DNA of 64,000 nucleotides. Source: Desulfobacter sp. GTDB taxonomy: Bacteria > Desulfobacterota > Desulfobacteria > Desulfobacterales > Desulfobacteraceae. A model generated the notes under the pieces. That model did no database searches. It had not been told where the DNA came from and was given only the letters and a program-made list of their open reading frames with translations. The stretch lies in the NCBI GenBank assembly GCA_028768525.1, contig CP054837.1, positions 1,656,001-1,720,000 on the forward strand, in the 5' to 3' direction. Below are positions 44,785-53,499 of this stretch, in pieces; within the stretch, counting starts at the first letter, position 1, and the number at the start of each line of letters is the position of its first letter. A program made the translations under genes and the position numbers.

Positions 44785-45357
44785 ATGGAACGCTGCGGCT
44801 GGTGCACATCGGATCCGGATTATATCCATTACCACGACAGGGAGTGGGGGGTGCCGGTACACGACGATTCCACCCTGTTTGAATTTCTCATCCTGGAGGG
44901 GGCCCAGGCCGGGCTTTCCTGGCTGACCATTCTCAAACGGCGGGAAGGATACCGCAAGGCCTTTGCCGGGTTCGACCCGGAAAAGGTGGCCCGGTTTTCC
45001 GAAAAAAAAATCAATGAGCTGCTCCTGGACACAGGTATCATCAGGAACAAACTCAAGGTGAATGCCGCAGTAACCAATGCCCGGGCGTTCCTCAGGGTCC
45101 AGGAAGAATTCGGCTCCTTTGACGCCTATGCCTGGCGGTTCGTGGACGGCCGGCCCCTCATCAACGCCTTTGCCTCCCCGGACCAGGTGCCGGCCACCTC
45201 AAAGATTTCCGATGCCTTTTCAAAGGATTTAAAACAGCGGGGGTTTAAGTTCACCGGTTCCACCATCATTTACGCCCACATGCAGGCCACGGGAATGGTC
45301 AATGACCACCTGGTCTCCTGTTTCAGATACCGGGAAGTTATGGAGGAAAACAGATGA
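44785..45357 (+). CDS. tag: DNA-3-methyladenine glycosylase I
   Basis: Base-excision repair enzyme that removes 3-methyladenine from alkylated DNA, 190 residues. The zinc-binding start MERCGWCTSDPDYIHYHDREWGVP, the motif EGAQAGLSWLTILKRREGYRKAF and the late FVGS-like segment GFKFTGSTIIYAHMQATGMVNDH are diagnostic. The stop overlaps the next gene (ATGATGA), so it is co-transcribed with the DUF2804 gene. Confidence 0.96.
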   Translation: MERCGWCTSDPDYIHYHDREWGVPVHDDSTLFEFLILEGAQAGLSWLTILKRREGYRKAFAGFDPEKVARFSEKKINELLLDTGIIRNKLKVNAAVTNARAFLRVQEEFGSFDAYAWRFVDGRPLINAFASPDQVPATSKISDAFSKDLKQRGFKFTGSTIIYAHMQATGMVNDHLVSCFRYREVMEENR

Positions 45358-46343
45358 TGAAACTCGATTCGCCCTGGTCCGGCCCCTTTAACCTGGAAAA
45401 TACCAGCATCATCACAGGCCTTCCCCTGGCCGGCCGGTTCCGCAACCTGTTCAGGGAAAAACGCTGGTGCTATGCCGGAATTGTTTCGCCCGATATCTTT
45501 TTCGGGGCGGCCGTGGTTCACCTGGGATACGCGGCTTCCGGCTTCTGCTTTGCCTTTGACCGGGAAACCGGAAAAATGGAGGAATTCACAAAGGTCTGTC
45601 TGCCAACGGGCCGGATACGGTATGACCGGCACCCTGAAACCGGCATCTGCCGGTATACCGGCAGGAACGCGCGAATAGAGTTCTCCGGGAATTTAACCGC
45701 ATACAAACAGATCAGAGCTGACCTGCCCGGCCTGGGCGCGGATATTGAATTTTCAGGGTCGGGTTTCGCCCCCATGCATTTTCCCATGGATATGGGCGGC
45801 GGAAAAACCGCTTTTACCACCAAGGCCGCAGGACCGGCCGCCAGCGGGAGTATCCGCCTGGGTTCAAAAACGATCCATCTCGATCCGGAGACAAGTTTCA
45901 CTCTCTACGACTGGACCCACGGGGCCTACCACCGGCAGACCTTCTGGAACTGGGCCTGCGGCGCAGGCCGGGCAAAGGATAACACAGATCCGTCGGCCGC
46001 CCCCATGGTGGGATTTAATTTTTCCAGGGGGGTGTATGAAGGGGACCGGCTGGAAAACACCCTGTGGATAGACGGGATACCGGAGCCGGTGGGCAGGATG
46101 GATTATGCCTATGATGCCGCCAACCCCATGGCCCCCTGGCAGGTCTCATCAGAGGACGGCCGGATCGACCTGAAATTTCATCCCGAAGGCATCCGCCGGG
46201 CAGACGATAATTTTTTCCTTCTGGCCAGCCGGTTTATCCAGCCCTGCGGACGGTTTGACGGGGATATCCGCACCCTTTCCGGCCGGCACCTTACCCTTGA
46301 AAACGCCGGGGGAGTGGTGGAAGAACATTACGCAAAATGGTAA
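45354..46343 (+). CDS. DUF2804 family protein
   Basis: A 329-residue soluble protein. The order of conserved stretches fits DUF2804: NLFREKRWCYAGIVSPDIFFG, then FALYDWTHG-like TLYDWTHGAYHRQTFWNWACG, and GFNFSRGVYEGDRLENTLW. The function of this family is not known to me; a beta-rich, lipocalin- or AttH-like fold has been suggested. Two ATG codons (45354, 45357) are possible. It overlaps tag and precedes the NAD(P)HX repair gene. Confidence 0.8.
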   Translation: MMKLDSPWSGPFNLENTSIITGLPLAGRFRNLFREKRWCYAGIVSPDIFFGAAVVHLGYAASGFCFAFDRETGKMEEFTKVCLPTGRIRYDRHPETGICRYTGRNARIEFSGNLTAYKQIRADLPGLGADIEFSGSGFAPMHFPMDMGGGKTAFTTKAAGPAASGSIRLGSKTIHLDPETSFTLYDWTHGAYHRQTFWNWACGAGRAKDNTDPSAAPMVGFNFSRGVYEGDRLENTLWIDGIPEPVGRMDYAYDAANPMAPWQVSSEDGRIDLKFHPEGIRRADDNFFLLASRFIQPCGRFDGDIRTLSGRHLTLENAGGVVEEHYAKW

Positions 46344-46373
46344 TCACAACACAATTATTAAGGAAGTAAAAAT

Positions 46374-47936
46374 ATGATTCTTGTCACGGCAAAACAGATG
46401 CAGGAAATGGACAGGAAAACCATAAACCAGTTCGGTATACCCGGCCTGGTGCTCATGGAAAATGCCGGCCGGGGGGCATTGGAAACCCTGGTGGACGCCT
46501 TTGCACCGATTGAAAACCGGCGGGTGGCTGTTGTGGCAGGCCGGGGCAACAACGGGGGAGACGGCTTTGTCATGGGCCGTTACCTCATGGAAATGGGGGT
46601 GCGGGTCAGCTTTATCCTCCTGGCCGGCAGGGAGAGGGTGGCCGGAGACGCCCGGGTGAACATGGAACTGGCCGAGGCCCTGCTGCCTGAGCATCCCGAC
46701 TCCCAGTTCATGGAAGTACCCGACAAAGCATCCTTTGAACGGCTCCGCGACACCATCCTGGACCACGATCTATTTGTGGATGCCATTTTCGGCACCGGCC
46801 TGAACTCGGATGTACGTGGTTTTTTCAGGGATGTTATCCTGAGCCTGAACGGATCGGGTCAACCGATTTTCAGTGTGGACATCCCCTCGGGCATCAATTC
46901 CGATACCGGAGCGGTCTGCGGGACGGCCATCGCAGCCATGGCAACCGCCACCTTTGCCTTTGCCAAGGCCGGACACGTCCTTTACCCCGGGAATCTGCAC
47001 ACCGGCGACCTTGAAATCATTGATATCGGGATTCCCGGACACATTGCCCGGGCCGGGCAGCCAGACCTTTTCCTGCCTGAAAAAGAAGATATTGCCGAAC
47101 TCCTCCCAAATCGCTCCTTCAACAGCCACAAGGGCAGTGCCGGCCATCTCCTGGCCCTGGCAGGCGCCCCCGGCAAAACCGGGGCGGCAGCCCTTTGTGC
47201 CAATGCCGCCGTACGCTCAGGGGCCGGCCTGGTAACCCTGGGGCTTCCAGAAGGACTGGTTCCGACAATGGAACCCATGGTCATCGAACCCATGGCCCTG
47301 GGCCTGGCCCAGACTGCCTCCGGCACCCTTTCCGCAAGCAGCCTTAACACCGTCACCGGATTTCTGGCCGGCAAACAGGCCCTGGCCCTGGGGCCGGGCA
47401 TTGGAAGGGATCCGGATACCCGGGAACTGGTCAGGGCACTGGTGACAGAATCAACGGTGCCCATGGTCATCGACGCCGACGGCCTCAACTGCCTGGCCGA
47501 TGATCCGGGATGCCTGAAGGTGGCAAAAGTTCCGGTGATTCTCACACCCCATCCCGGAGAAATGGCCCGGCTCATCAATAAAACAAGCCGGGATGTGCAG
47601 GCGGACCGCCTTGGCATTGCCCGGGATTTTGCCGCCCGGTTCAAGGTCATTCTGGTGCTCAAGGGCGCCCAGACCCTCACGGCCTGCCCCGACGGCACCT
47701 GCTATATCTGCCCCACGGGGAACCCGGGCATGGCATCGGGGGGCATGGGGGACGTGCTCACAGGGATGATCGCCGGATTCCTTGCCCAGGGCATGGCCCC
47801 GGAAGCCGCCGCTGTATCCGGCACATTTATCCACGGTCTCTGCGGTGACCTCCTGGCCGGCGACTTCCCCCTGGGATTCACGGCTTCGGATATGGTGGAA
47901 ACCATCCCGGCAGCGCTGGCGGAGCTCACCGCATGA
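46374..47936 (+). CDS. nnr: Bifunctional NAD(P)HX epimerase/dehydratase
   Basis: Repairs hydrated NADH and NADPH. The N-terminal YjeF_N epimerase domain (1-220) shows MENAGRGALETLV, GRGNNGGDGFVMGRYL, DAIFGTGLNSD and VDIPSGINSDTG; the C-terminal dehydratase (225-515) shows HKGSAGHLLALAGAPGKTGAA, LTPHPGEMARL, VLKGAQTLTACPDG and NPGMASGGMGDVLTGMIAGF. The 520-residue fused form is common in bacteria. The stop overlaps the start of tsaE by four bases. AAGGAAGT precedes the ATG. Confidence 0.96.
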   Translation: MILVTAKQMQEMDRKTINQFGIPGLVLMENAGRGALETLVDAFAPIENRRVAVVAGRGNNGGDGFVMGRYLMEMGVRVSFILLAGRERVAGDARVNMELAEALLPEHPDSQFMEVPDKASFERLRDTILDHDLFVDAIFGTGLNSDVRGFFRDVILSLNGSGQPIFSVDIPSGINSDTGAVCGTAIAAMATATFAFAKAGHVLYPGNLHTGDLEIIDIGIPGHIARAGQPDLFLPEKEDIAELLPNRSFNSHKGSAGHLLALAGAPGKTGAAALCANAAVRSGAGLVTLGLPEGLVPTMEPMVIEPMALGLAQTASGTLSASSLNTVTGFLAGKQALALGPGIGRDPDTRELVRALVTESTVPMVIDADGLNCLADDPGCLKVAKVPVILTPHPGEMARLINKTSRDVQADRLGIARDFAARFKVILVLKGAQTLTACPDGTCYICPTGNPGMASGGMGDVLTGMIAGFLAQGMAPEAAAVSGTFIHGLCGDLLAGDFPLGFTASDMVETIPAALAELTA

Positions 47937-48412
47937 AACAGGAAATCATCACCCATGATGCCCAGGACACCATGGACCTGGGGCAGAAAATCGGTGCTGA
48001 ACTGGCCCGGCACACCTCTTTTTTCGCCATGGCGCTTACCGGGGATCTGGGTGCAGGAAAGACCTGTTTTGTCCAGGGCCTTGCCCGGGGCCTGGGGGTG
48101 GACGAGGGGTACTATATCACCAGCCCGACCTTTAATATCATTAATGAATACCCGGCCGGCAGCCGGCGGCTCCTCCACCTGGACCTCTACCGGCTGGGCG
48201 AGGCCGATGAACTTGAATTTTTAGGGCTTGAAGAACTGCTTGGAGAAGATGCCGTGGCCGCCGTGGAATGGCCCGGCCTGATGGAGGAAACCGGATTTGA
48301 ATTCCACCTGCGGCTGGACTTCCAGTTCGATGCTGATTTTAACCGGATCATTTCTCTTTTTCCTTCTGGACAACAGGGAACAAATTTGCTAAGCAACGTA
48401 TTTTCGCAATAG
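47933..48412 (+). CDS. tsaE: tRNA threonylcarbamoyladenosine ATPase TsaE
   Basis: Partner of TsaB and TsaD in making the t6A37 base of ANN-decoding tRNAs. The 159 residues include the P-loop LTGDLGAGKTCFVQGLA, the ITSPTFNIINEY segment and LHLDLYRLGEADELEFLGLEELL. The overlap with nnr (ATGA) is the arrangement seen in many bacteria. TsaB/TsaD genes are not in the window. Confidence 0.96.
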   Translation: MKQEIITHDAQDTMDLGQKIGAELARHTSFFAMALTGDLGAGKTCFVQGLARGLGVDEGYYITSPTFNIINEYPAGSRRLLHLDLYRLGEADELEFLGLEELLGEDAVAAVEWPGLMEETGFEFHLRLDFQFDADFNRIISLFPSGQQGTNLLSNVFSQ

Positions 48413-48463
48413 ACTAATAAGAGCTAAGATTTGATAGCTAAGAAATAAGACTCAGGAGAAATT

Positions 48464-49684
48464 ATGTCCTTAAGGGTACAAAAATACGGCGGCACATCGG
48501 TGGCAGATCTGGAACGGATCGCCAATGTGGCGGACCGGGTACAAAAGGCCCATGACGACGGTGACCAGGTGGTGGTGGTCCTCTCCGCCATGGCCGGAGT
48601 GACGGACAAGCTCATCGGCATGGCAAAACAGGCATCGGACACACCAGACAAAAGAGAACTGGACGTTCTCCTGGCAACAGGCGAACAGACCACGGCCGCC
48701 CTGCTGGCCATGATGCTAAAAGCCAGGGGGTATAAAGCAAAATCCTTTTTGGGCTTCCAGGCCGGCATCCATACCGACCAGATGTCAGGCAAAGCAAGAA
48801 TTCTGGACATTGACAGCCACAAGGTAAAAACGGCATTGGACCAGGGCCATATTGTCGTTGTCGCCGGTTTCCAGGGAGCGGACGACGACGGGGATATCAC
48901 CACCCTTGGACGGGGCGGCTCCGACACCTCGGCCGTGGCCATCGCCGCATCCTTGAAGGCCGATGTCTGTGAAATCTTCACCGACGTGGACGGGGTCTAC
49001 ACCACGGATCCCAGAATCTGCCCGGATGCCAGAAAAATCTCAAAAATATCCTATGAAGAAATGCTTGAAATGGCCATTCTGGGGGCCAAGGTACTCCAGA
49101 TCAGGTCGGTTGAATTTGCAAAGAAATACAATGTGCCCGTGCATGTCCGGTCATCATTCAACGAGGAGGAAGGAACCATGGTAATTAATGAAGAAGCCCA
49201 TATGGAAAGTCCGGTGGTATCCGGGGTGACCTGTGATATGAATGAGGCCCGGATTACACTCAAGCGGGTGCCTGACCAGCCGGGCATTTCGGCAAAAATT
49301 TTCGGTCCCCTGGCCGAGGCCGAGATCATGGTGGACATGATCATCCAGAACACCCGGTCCGAAGGGGAAACAGACCTGACATTCACCGTTACAAAGGATG
49401 ACTTTCAGCGGGCATTGGAAATCTCCGAGGCCGTTGCCCAGAAAATCGGCGCCGATGAAATAAAAACTGCCACCGAGATCGCCAAGGTATCGGTAATCGG
49501 CCTGGGCATGAAAAGCCATTCAGGGGTTGCCGCTGTCATGTTTGAAGCCCTGGCTTCTGAAAATATCAATATCCGCCTTATCTCCACATCGGAGATCCGG
49601 ATTTCCTGCGTCATTCTTTCCAAATATGCGGAACTGGCCGTAAGAACCCTTCATGCCGCTTTCGGCCTGGAAAAGGAAGCATAG
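48464..49684 (+). CDS. lysC: Aspartate kinase
   Basis: First step of lysine, threonine and methionine synthesis: phosphorylates aspartate. The 406-residue monofunctional form has a kinase domain with LRVQKYGGTSVADLERI, VVVLSAMAGVTD and TTLGRGGSDTSAVA, then two ACT domains (about 265-400) for feedback control. CAGGAGAAATT precedes the ATG. Only about 50 bases separate it from tsaE, with no room for a lysine riboswitch. It is followed by a terminator shared with pyrF. Confidence 0.97.
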   Translation: MSLRVQKYGGTSVADLERIANVADRVQKAHDDGDQVVVVLSAMAGVTDKLIGMAKQASDTPDKRELDVLLATGEQTTAALLAMMLKARGYKAKSFLGFQAGIHTDQMSGKARILDIDSHKVKTALDQGHIVVVAGFQGADDDGDITTLGRGGSDTSAVAIAASLKADVCEIFTDVDGVYTTDPRICPDARKISKISYEEMLEMAILGAKVLQIRSVEFAKKYNVPVHVRSSFNEEEGTMVINEEAHMESPVVSGVTCDMNEARITLKRVPDQPGISAKIFGPLAEAEIMVDMIIQNTRSEGETDLTFTVTKDDFQRALEISEAVAQKIGADEIKTATEIAKVSVIGLGMKSHSGVAAVMFEALASENINIRLISTSEIRISCVILSKYAELAVRTLHAAFGLEKEA

Positions 49685-49723
49685 CCCAGACGGATCAGGC
49701 AAAGCCTTTTTCAGCAGCAACAG

Positions 49724-49767
49724 CAAAAAAACACCGCCGGAACAAGGTTCCCGGCGGTGTTTTTTAT
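49724..49767. terminator. Bidirectional terminator between lysC and pyrF
   Basis: AAAAAACACCGCCGG.AAC pairs with GTTCCCGGCGGTGTTTTTT with one bulge; an A-run lies on the left and a T-run on the right. It can terminate lysC on the plus strand and pyrF on the minus strand. Confidence 0.92.
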
Positions 49768-49792
49768 TTAGGATATTCCCTTTGAAACAGGA

Positions 49793-50524
49793 TCAGGCCA
49801 TCAGGCCCCGGTCAATTTCCTCGGCCACCATCCCGGCGGCCTTTACAGGATCTTTGGCATCCCGGATCGGCCGGCCGATAACAATGTAGTCGCTGCCGGC
49901 GGACACCGCCTGGGCCGGGGTGGTGACCCGTTTCTGGTCATCGTTGGCCGTCAGGCTCCATTCCGGACGGATCCCCGGGGTCACTGTCCAGAAATCCGTC
50001 CCGAATTTTTCTTTGATGGCTGCGGTTTCCCGTCCCGAGCAGACCACCCCCGTACATCCGGCATCCCTGGCCATCCCGGCCCGGAGGAGGACCAGATCGA
50101 TTAAGGAATTCACATATTCATCCCTGAATCCGCCGGCGGAAACGGCATCCGCATCGTTATCCGTAAGCAGGGTGACCCCCAGCACGCCGGTTTTCCCCCC
50201 GCCCCCTGCCACTGCCGCTTCAAGCATCTGAAGTGAAGAGGCGCAGTGCACCGTCACCAGGTCAACGCCCAGGTCCGCCACCCGGGCCATGGCCCGTCCC
50301 ACAGTGGCCGAAATATCATGGAGCTTGAGATCCAGGAAAATCTTCGCCCCGGTCAGGGCACGGACCTTCTCCACCGCGGACGGCCCCTGGCGGATGAAAA
50401 GTTCCAGGCCGATCTTAAACATGCCCACATGGCCATCCAGGAGCCTGACATGGCCGAGGGCCTCCTCCATGGTGGGGAAGTCCAGGGGAAATACAATATA
50501 ATCCTTACCGCTTTTCTTTAGCAT
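49793..50524 (-). CDS. pyrF: Orotidine 5'-phosphate decarboxylase
   Basis: Last step of UMP synthesis, 243 residues. FPLDFPTMEEAL at the start, the catalytic lysine/aspartate stretch IFLDLKLHDI, VHCASSLQMLEAAV and the phosphate-binding SAGSDYIVIGRPIRDAKDP are characteristic. It is monocistronic, with the shared terminator downstream. Confidence 0.97.
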   Translation of the reverse strand: MLKKSGKDYIVFPLDFPTMEEALGHVRLLDGHVGMFKIGLELFIRQGPSAVEKVRALTGAKIFLDLKLHDISATVGRAMARVADLGVDLVTVHCASSLQMLEAAVAGGGGKTGVLGVTLLTDNDADAVSAGGFRDEYVNSLIDLVLLRAGMARDAGCTGVVCSGRETAAIKEKFGTDFWTVTPGIRPEWSLTANDDQKRVTTPAQAVSAGSDYIVIGRPIRDAKDPVKAAGMVAEEIDRGLMA

Positions 50525-50663
50525 GGTCTGTCCTTATCCATTATGGTTGCCGATATTCGAAAATTTATTATTTTACCACAAGCGCTGCAAAATTTCCCCC
50601 GTTAAATAAAGGCTTGATCCCCACGGCCCTTTTTATTTATACATAGAATAAGGAGGCATGATT

Positions 50664-51275
50664 ATGGATAATTACACCCGTCTCATTCAGGATAATCTTG
50701 ACAAACTATACGGATCCCTTCCCGCCAATCTGGAACAATGCATCCGGGCCGCCAGGGAGGAAGACCGGTTCAAGCTGAGCGCATTCGGATGCGACTGCAC
50801 CATTGCTCCGGATGGTATCAGTTTTAAAGGCCCTGACGATTCAGGGGAGACCGATCCCATCAGAAGCCTTCTGGTCACCCTTTATGCCCTCAACGCCACA
50901 GATACACGGATCAGCCTGACCCCATTCAAGGCCTTTAAGGAATTCCCTGATTCCATGCCCTATGCCGGCGCTTTTGCCACCCATACGGAACAATTGCTCG
51001 CCCCCCATGTTTCCAAAATCAAATCGGACATTCCCAAAATCATGCTCACTTTAGCCGGCCAGGCGGCTCCCCATGGCACGGGTGGCGATTTTTCTTTTGT
51101 GGTCTATCCCCTGCCCAAAATCGCCCTCTGCTACATTTTCTACGAAGCAGATGATGACTTCCCCGCCGGGGTCACCTGCCTGTACTCGGGCAACGCCAGG
51201 CAGTTCATGCCCGTGGACGGTCTGGCAGATGTCGGGGAGTACACCTCCCGCCGCATCATCGACCTGATTTCCTAA
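50664..51275 (+). CDS. DUF3786 family protein
   Basis: A 203-residue soluble protein of a family found mostly in strict anaerobes. Recognised stretches are AFGCDCTIAPDGISF, PIRSLLVTLYALNATDTR, PFKAFKEFPDSMPYAGAF and FYEADDDFPAGVTCLYSGNA. The function is not established to my knowledge. The cysteines (GCDC, TCLY) might bind metal or a cofactor. AAGGAGGCATGATT before ATG 50664 gives good spacing; an ATG six bases earlier is also possible. It ends 141 bases before the response regulator, across the structured leader. Confidence 0.78.
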   Translation: MDNYTRLIQDNLDKLYGSLPANLEQCIRAAREEDRFKLSAFGCDCTIAPDGISFKGPDDSGETDPIRSLLVTLYALNATDTRISLTPFKAFKEFPDSMPYAGAFATHTEQLLAPHVSKIKSDIPKIMLTLAGQAAPHGTGGDFSFVVYPLPKIALCYIFYEADDDFPAGVTCLYSGNARQFMPVDGLADVGEYTSRRIIDLIS

Positions 51276-51278
51276 CGC

Positions 51279-51408
51279 CAACCTCCCTGGGATTTGGGTT
51301 TGATTCTTTACCCGGTTTCTGGTAACAAAGCAGAGGTTGAGACCCGCCGGTTCCCTGCGGAACCGGGTAAAGGCAACCCCGAGACTAAGATTACCATAGA
51401 CCCAGGCG
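51279..51408 (+). promoter_or_regulatory. Structured RNA leader with mutually exclusive stems
   Basis: The 141 bases before the response-regulator gene can fold strongly. One state nests TGGTAA/TTACCA (51320-51325 with 51391-51396), GGTTG/CAACC (51335-51339 with 51374-51378) and CCGGTTCC/GGAACCGG (51347-51354 with 51359-51366). Another state pairs CTTTACCCGGTT (51306-51317) with AACCGGGTAAAG (51361-51372), 12 perfect pairs, extending to 15 with wobbles. Both use 51361-51366, so they exclude each other. Further pairings are CAACCTC/GAGGTTG (51279-51285 with 51333-51339) and CCTGGG/CCCAGG. This is the architecture of a riboswitch or attenuator. I could not fit it to the known c-di-GMP classes. 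Confidence 0.5.
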
Positions 51409-51416
51409 AATAGACC

Positions 51417-51917
51417 ATGACGGACGATACCAGATCCAAACAGGAACTCATTAACGAACTCAATGCCCTGCGCAAAGAAAACCAGGAGCTGAAAAAGGCC
51501 ATGGACACCAGCGGCCAGGAAAAGACAGCGCCCCCTCCCAGAACACAAACCATCCTCATCGTGGACGATAACGAAGACACACGGTCCATTGTTGCTGATA
51601 TGCTTGACGAACTTGGATATGCGTCATTGTCCGCAGCAACGGCCCAGGAGGCCCGTGACTGCATCAGAACAGCCGGAAAACGGATCGGCCTTGTCATCTC
51701 AGACATTGTTATGCCCGGAGAAGACGGGCCTGACATGATGAAGGAAATCCTAGCCGTCAATCCGGATATCAAGGTGATTTTCATGTCCGGATATGCCGAA
51801 GACGAGATTGTACATGATTCGGTATATAAAATTCAGGATACCGCTGCGGCATTCATGAAAAAACCCTTTACCCTGGAAGAACTAGAATCCCGGGTAGCCG
51901 CCCAGTTGGGCGAATAA
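51417..51917 (+). CDS. Response regulator with N-terminal coiled coil
   Basis: A 166-residue protein. A short coiled coil (residues 5-30, QELINELNALRKENQELKKAM) and a proline-rich linker precede one REC domain with ILIVDDNEDT, phospho-acceptor D96 (LVISDIVMPGEDG), FMSGYAED and MKKPFTLEEL. The receiver resembles those at the end of hybrid kinases. It lies 13 bases before the diguanylate cyclase, so it probably controls that enzyme. Its long leader is highly structured. Confidence 0.92.
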   Translation: MTDDTRSKQELINELNALRKENQELKKAMDTSGQEKTAPPPRTQTILIVDDNEDTRSIVADMLDELGYASLSAATAQEARDCIRTAGKRIGLVISDIVMPGEDGPDMMKEILAVNPDIKVIFMSGYAEDEIVHDSVYKIQDTAAAFMKKPFTLEELESRVAAQLGE

Positions 51918-51930
51918 TGCAGGGGGTCCA

Positions 51931-52974
51931 ATGTTAGACCATTTATATCCGGATAATATCGAAACCACTGGTAAGTATCTGAGGCTGACCCTTCAGCAGA
52001 TTGCCCGTCACAACCTGCCATATAACCCCATTGTCTATGCGGTCTGGTATGAATATGCATCGGGCAGAAACCCTGAACTGAACCGGCTTATAGACTCATA
52101 TGAAACTGCGAAAAAGCCCATCTCCTTTGACAGGGTGCTGGACTGGTTCAGAAGCTATATTGCCGACCACCAAACCATCCTGACCGAGAAAAAAACCCGG
52201 GAATTCAAATCTATTATCACCGAGGTTTCCAAACACATTGGAGATTCGGGAAGCCGGCTTGCCGGCAGTGAGACACGGATAGAAGCCTTCACCGAGGGGA
52301 TCAACTCCGCCGCCCCCGATACCCTGGAGAAAGCCTCCCAAGGCATACTTTCCGAAACCCGGTCCATCATGAGGGAGAATAAATCCCTCAAAAGGGGCAT
52401 GGACGAGACCATTACGGAAATAGACGCCCTGAAAAAAGAGCTGGAGGGGATGAAGCAGGCCGCCAAAACAGATACCCTCACGGGCCTGCTCAACCGCCGG
52501 GGATTTAACCAGGCCGTGGCCCGTGCCATGGAAGAGGCCGCAGCCAGCGGCACTCCCCTGTCAGCCATTCTCTGTGACATCGACCATTTTAAACAGGTCA
52601 ACGACATTCACGGGCACCTTATCGGCGATAATGTGCTGAAAATGCTGGCAAAACTTTTAAAAGACCATATTAAGGGAAAGGATATCGCCGCCAGGTTCGG
52701 GGGAGAGGAATTCATCCTGGTGCTGCCGGAGACCGGTTTGGATGGAGGGGTTTCCCTGGCGGAACAGATCCGGAAAAGCCTTCAGTCCATGAGGTGGCGG
52801 GCCAAAAATTCAGGGAAAACCATCGGCCCCATCACCATTTCAATGGGAGTGTCCCTGTACAGGCCCGGCGAAGATGTGGAGGCCCTGATCCAGCGGGCCG
52901 ACGAGGCCCTCTATTATGCCAAGGAAAACGGAAGGAACCGGACCGTCACCCAAGCGGACCTGGAAAACGCCTGA
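51931..52974 (+). CDS. Diguanylate cyclase (GGDEF protein)
   Basis: Makes c-di-GMP from two GTP. The 347 residues consist of an N-terminal helical region (1-170) that is not PAS-like, with YNPIVYAVWYEYASGRNP, a coiled coil, and a GGDEF domain from about 178 with DTLTGLLNRRGF, CDIDHFKQVND, and the active site RFGGEEF at about 255-261. The inhibitory I-site (RxxD) position reads KGKD, so product inhibition is probably absent. The N-terminal helical type recurs in many cyclases next to receivers. It is in one unit with the upstream response regulator; a phosphorelay to c-di-GMP is likely. Confidence 0.93.
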   Translation: MLDHLYPDNIETTGKYLRLTLQQIARHNLPYNPIVYAVWYEYASGRNPELNRLIDSYETAKKPISFDRVLDWFRSYIADHQTILTEKKTREFKSIITEVSKHIGDSGSRLAGSETRIEAFTEGINSAAPDTLEKASQGILSETRSIMRENKSLKRGMDETITEIDALKKELEGMKQAAKTDTLTGLLNRRGFNQAVARAMEEAAASGTPLSAILCDIDHFKQVNDIHGHLIGDNVLKMLAKLLKDHIKGKDIAARFGGEEFILVLPETGLDGGVSLAEQIRKSLQSMRWRAKNSGKTIGPITISMGVSLYRPGEDVEALIQRADEALYYAKENGRNRTVTQADLENA

Positions 52975-53004
52975 CAAAAAAACAGGTACAAACAAACGGA
53001 TGCC

Positions 53005-53490
53005 ATGAAAAAAAACAGATATACCCTGACCATGCTGGTTGAAAACGAACCCGGGGTCACCGCAAGAATCACCGGGCTCTTTGCCGGCAGAGGATACAAT
53101 ATCGAAACCATCTGCGGCGCGCCCACGGCCAACCCCAAGATGTCAAGAATCACCATTACCACCCTGGCAAGCCCCCTGATGCTTGAGCAGTGCATGAAAC
53201 AGATCAAGCGGCTGGTCAATGTGATCAAACTCAGGGACATGACCGGGGAAAAGGCAGTGAAACGGGAAATGGCACTGATCTGCGTTAAGGCCCGGCCCGA
53301 GCACCAGGAAGAAATCAAATCGTTGATAGCGGATTTCAACGGCAGAATGATGGACCAAGGCAGCCGCCACTATATTTTTGAAGTGACCGGAGATGAGGAC
53401 GCCATTGATGTGCTTTTGGAACGCCTCACCCCCTTTGGCATCAAAAAGCTGGCCCGCTCAGGGGTCCTGGCACTCTATAAGGAACCCTGA
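53005..53490 (+). CDS. ilvH: Acetolactate synthase small (regulatory) subunit
   Basis: Regulatory subunit of acetohydroxyacid synthase in branched-chain amino acid synthesis, 161 residues. The ACT domain YTLTMLVENEPGVTARITGLFAGRGYNIE carries the valine-binding site, followed by the second half with KREMALICVKA and the RSGVLALYKE end. The catalytic ilvB gene is not adjacent, which is unusual; here the gene follows the diguanylate cyclase by 30 bases. The upstream sequence ATGCCATGAAA lacks a strong ribosome binding site. Confidence 0.94.
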   Translation: MKKNRYTLTMLVENEPGVTARITGLFAGRGYNIETICGAPTANPKMSRITITTLASPLMLEQCMKQIKRLVNVIKLRDMTGEKAVKREMALICVKARPEHQEEIKSLIADFNGRMMDQGSRHYIFEVTGDEDAIDVLLERLTPFGIKKLARSGVLALYKEP

Positions 53491-53499
53491 TTACCCAAA

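Noticed and set aside
51279..51408. Leader as a classic c-di-GMP-I (GEMM) riboswitch
   Set aside because: Tempting because a cyclase follows, but the conserved GEMM core and tetraloop arrangement could not be matched; it is reported only as a structured leader.
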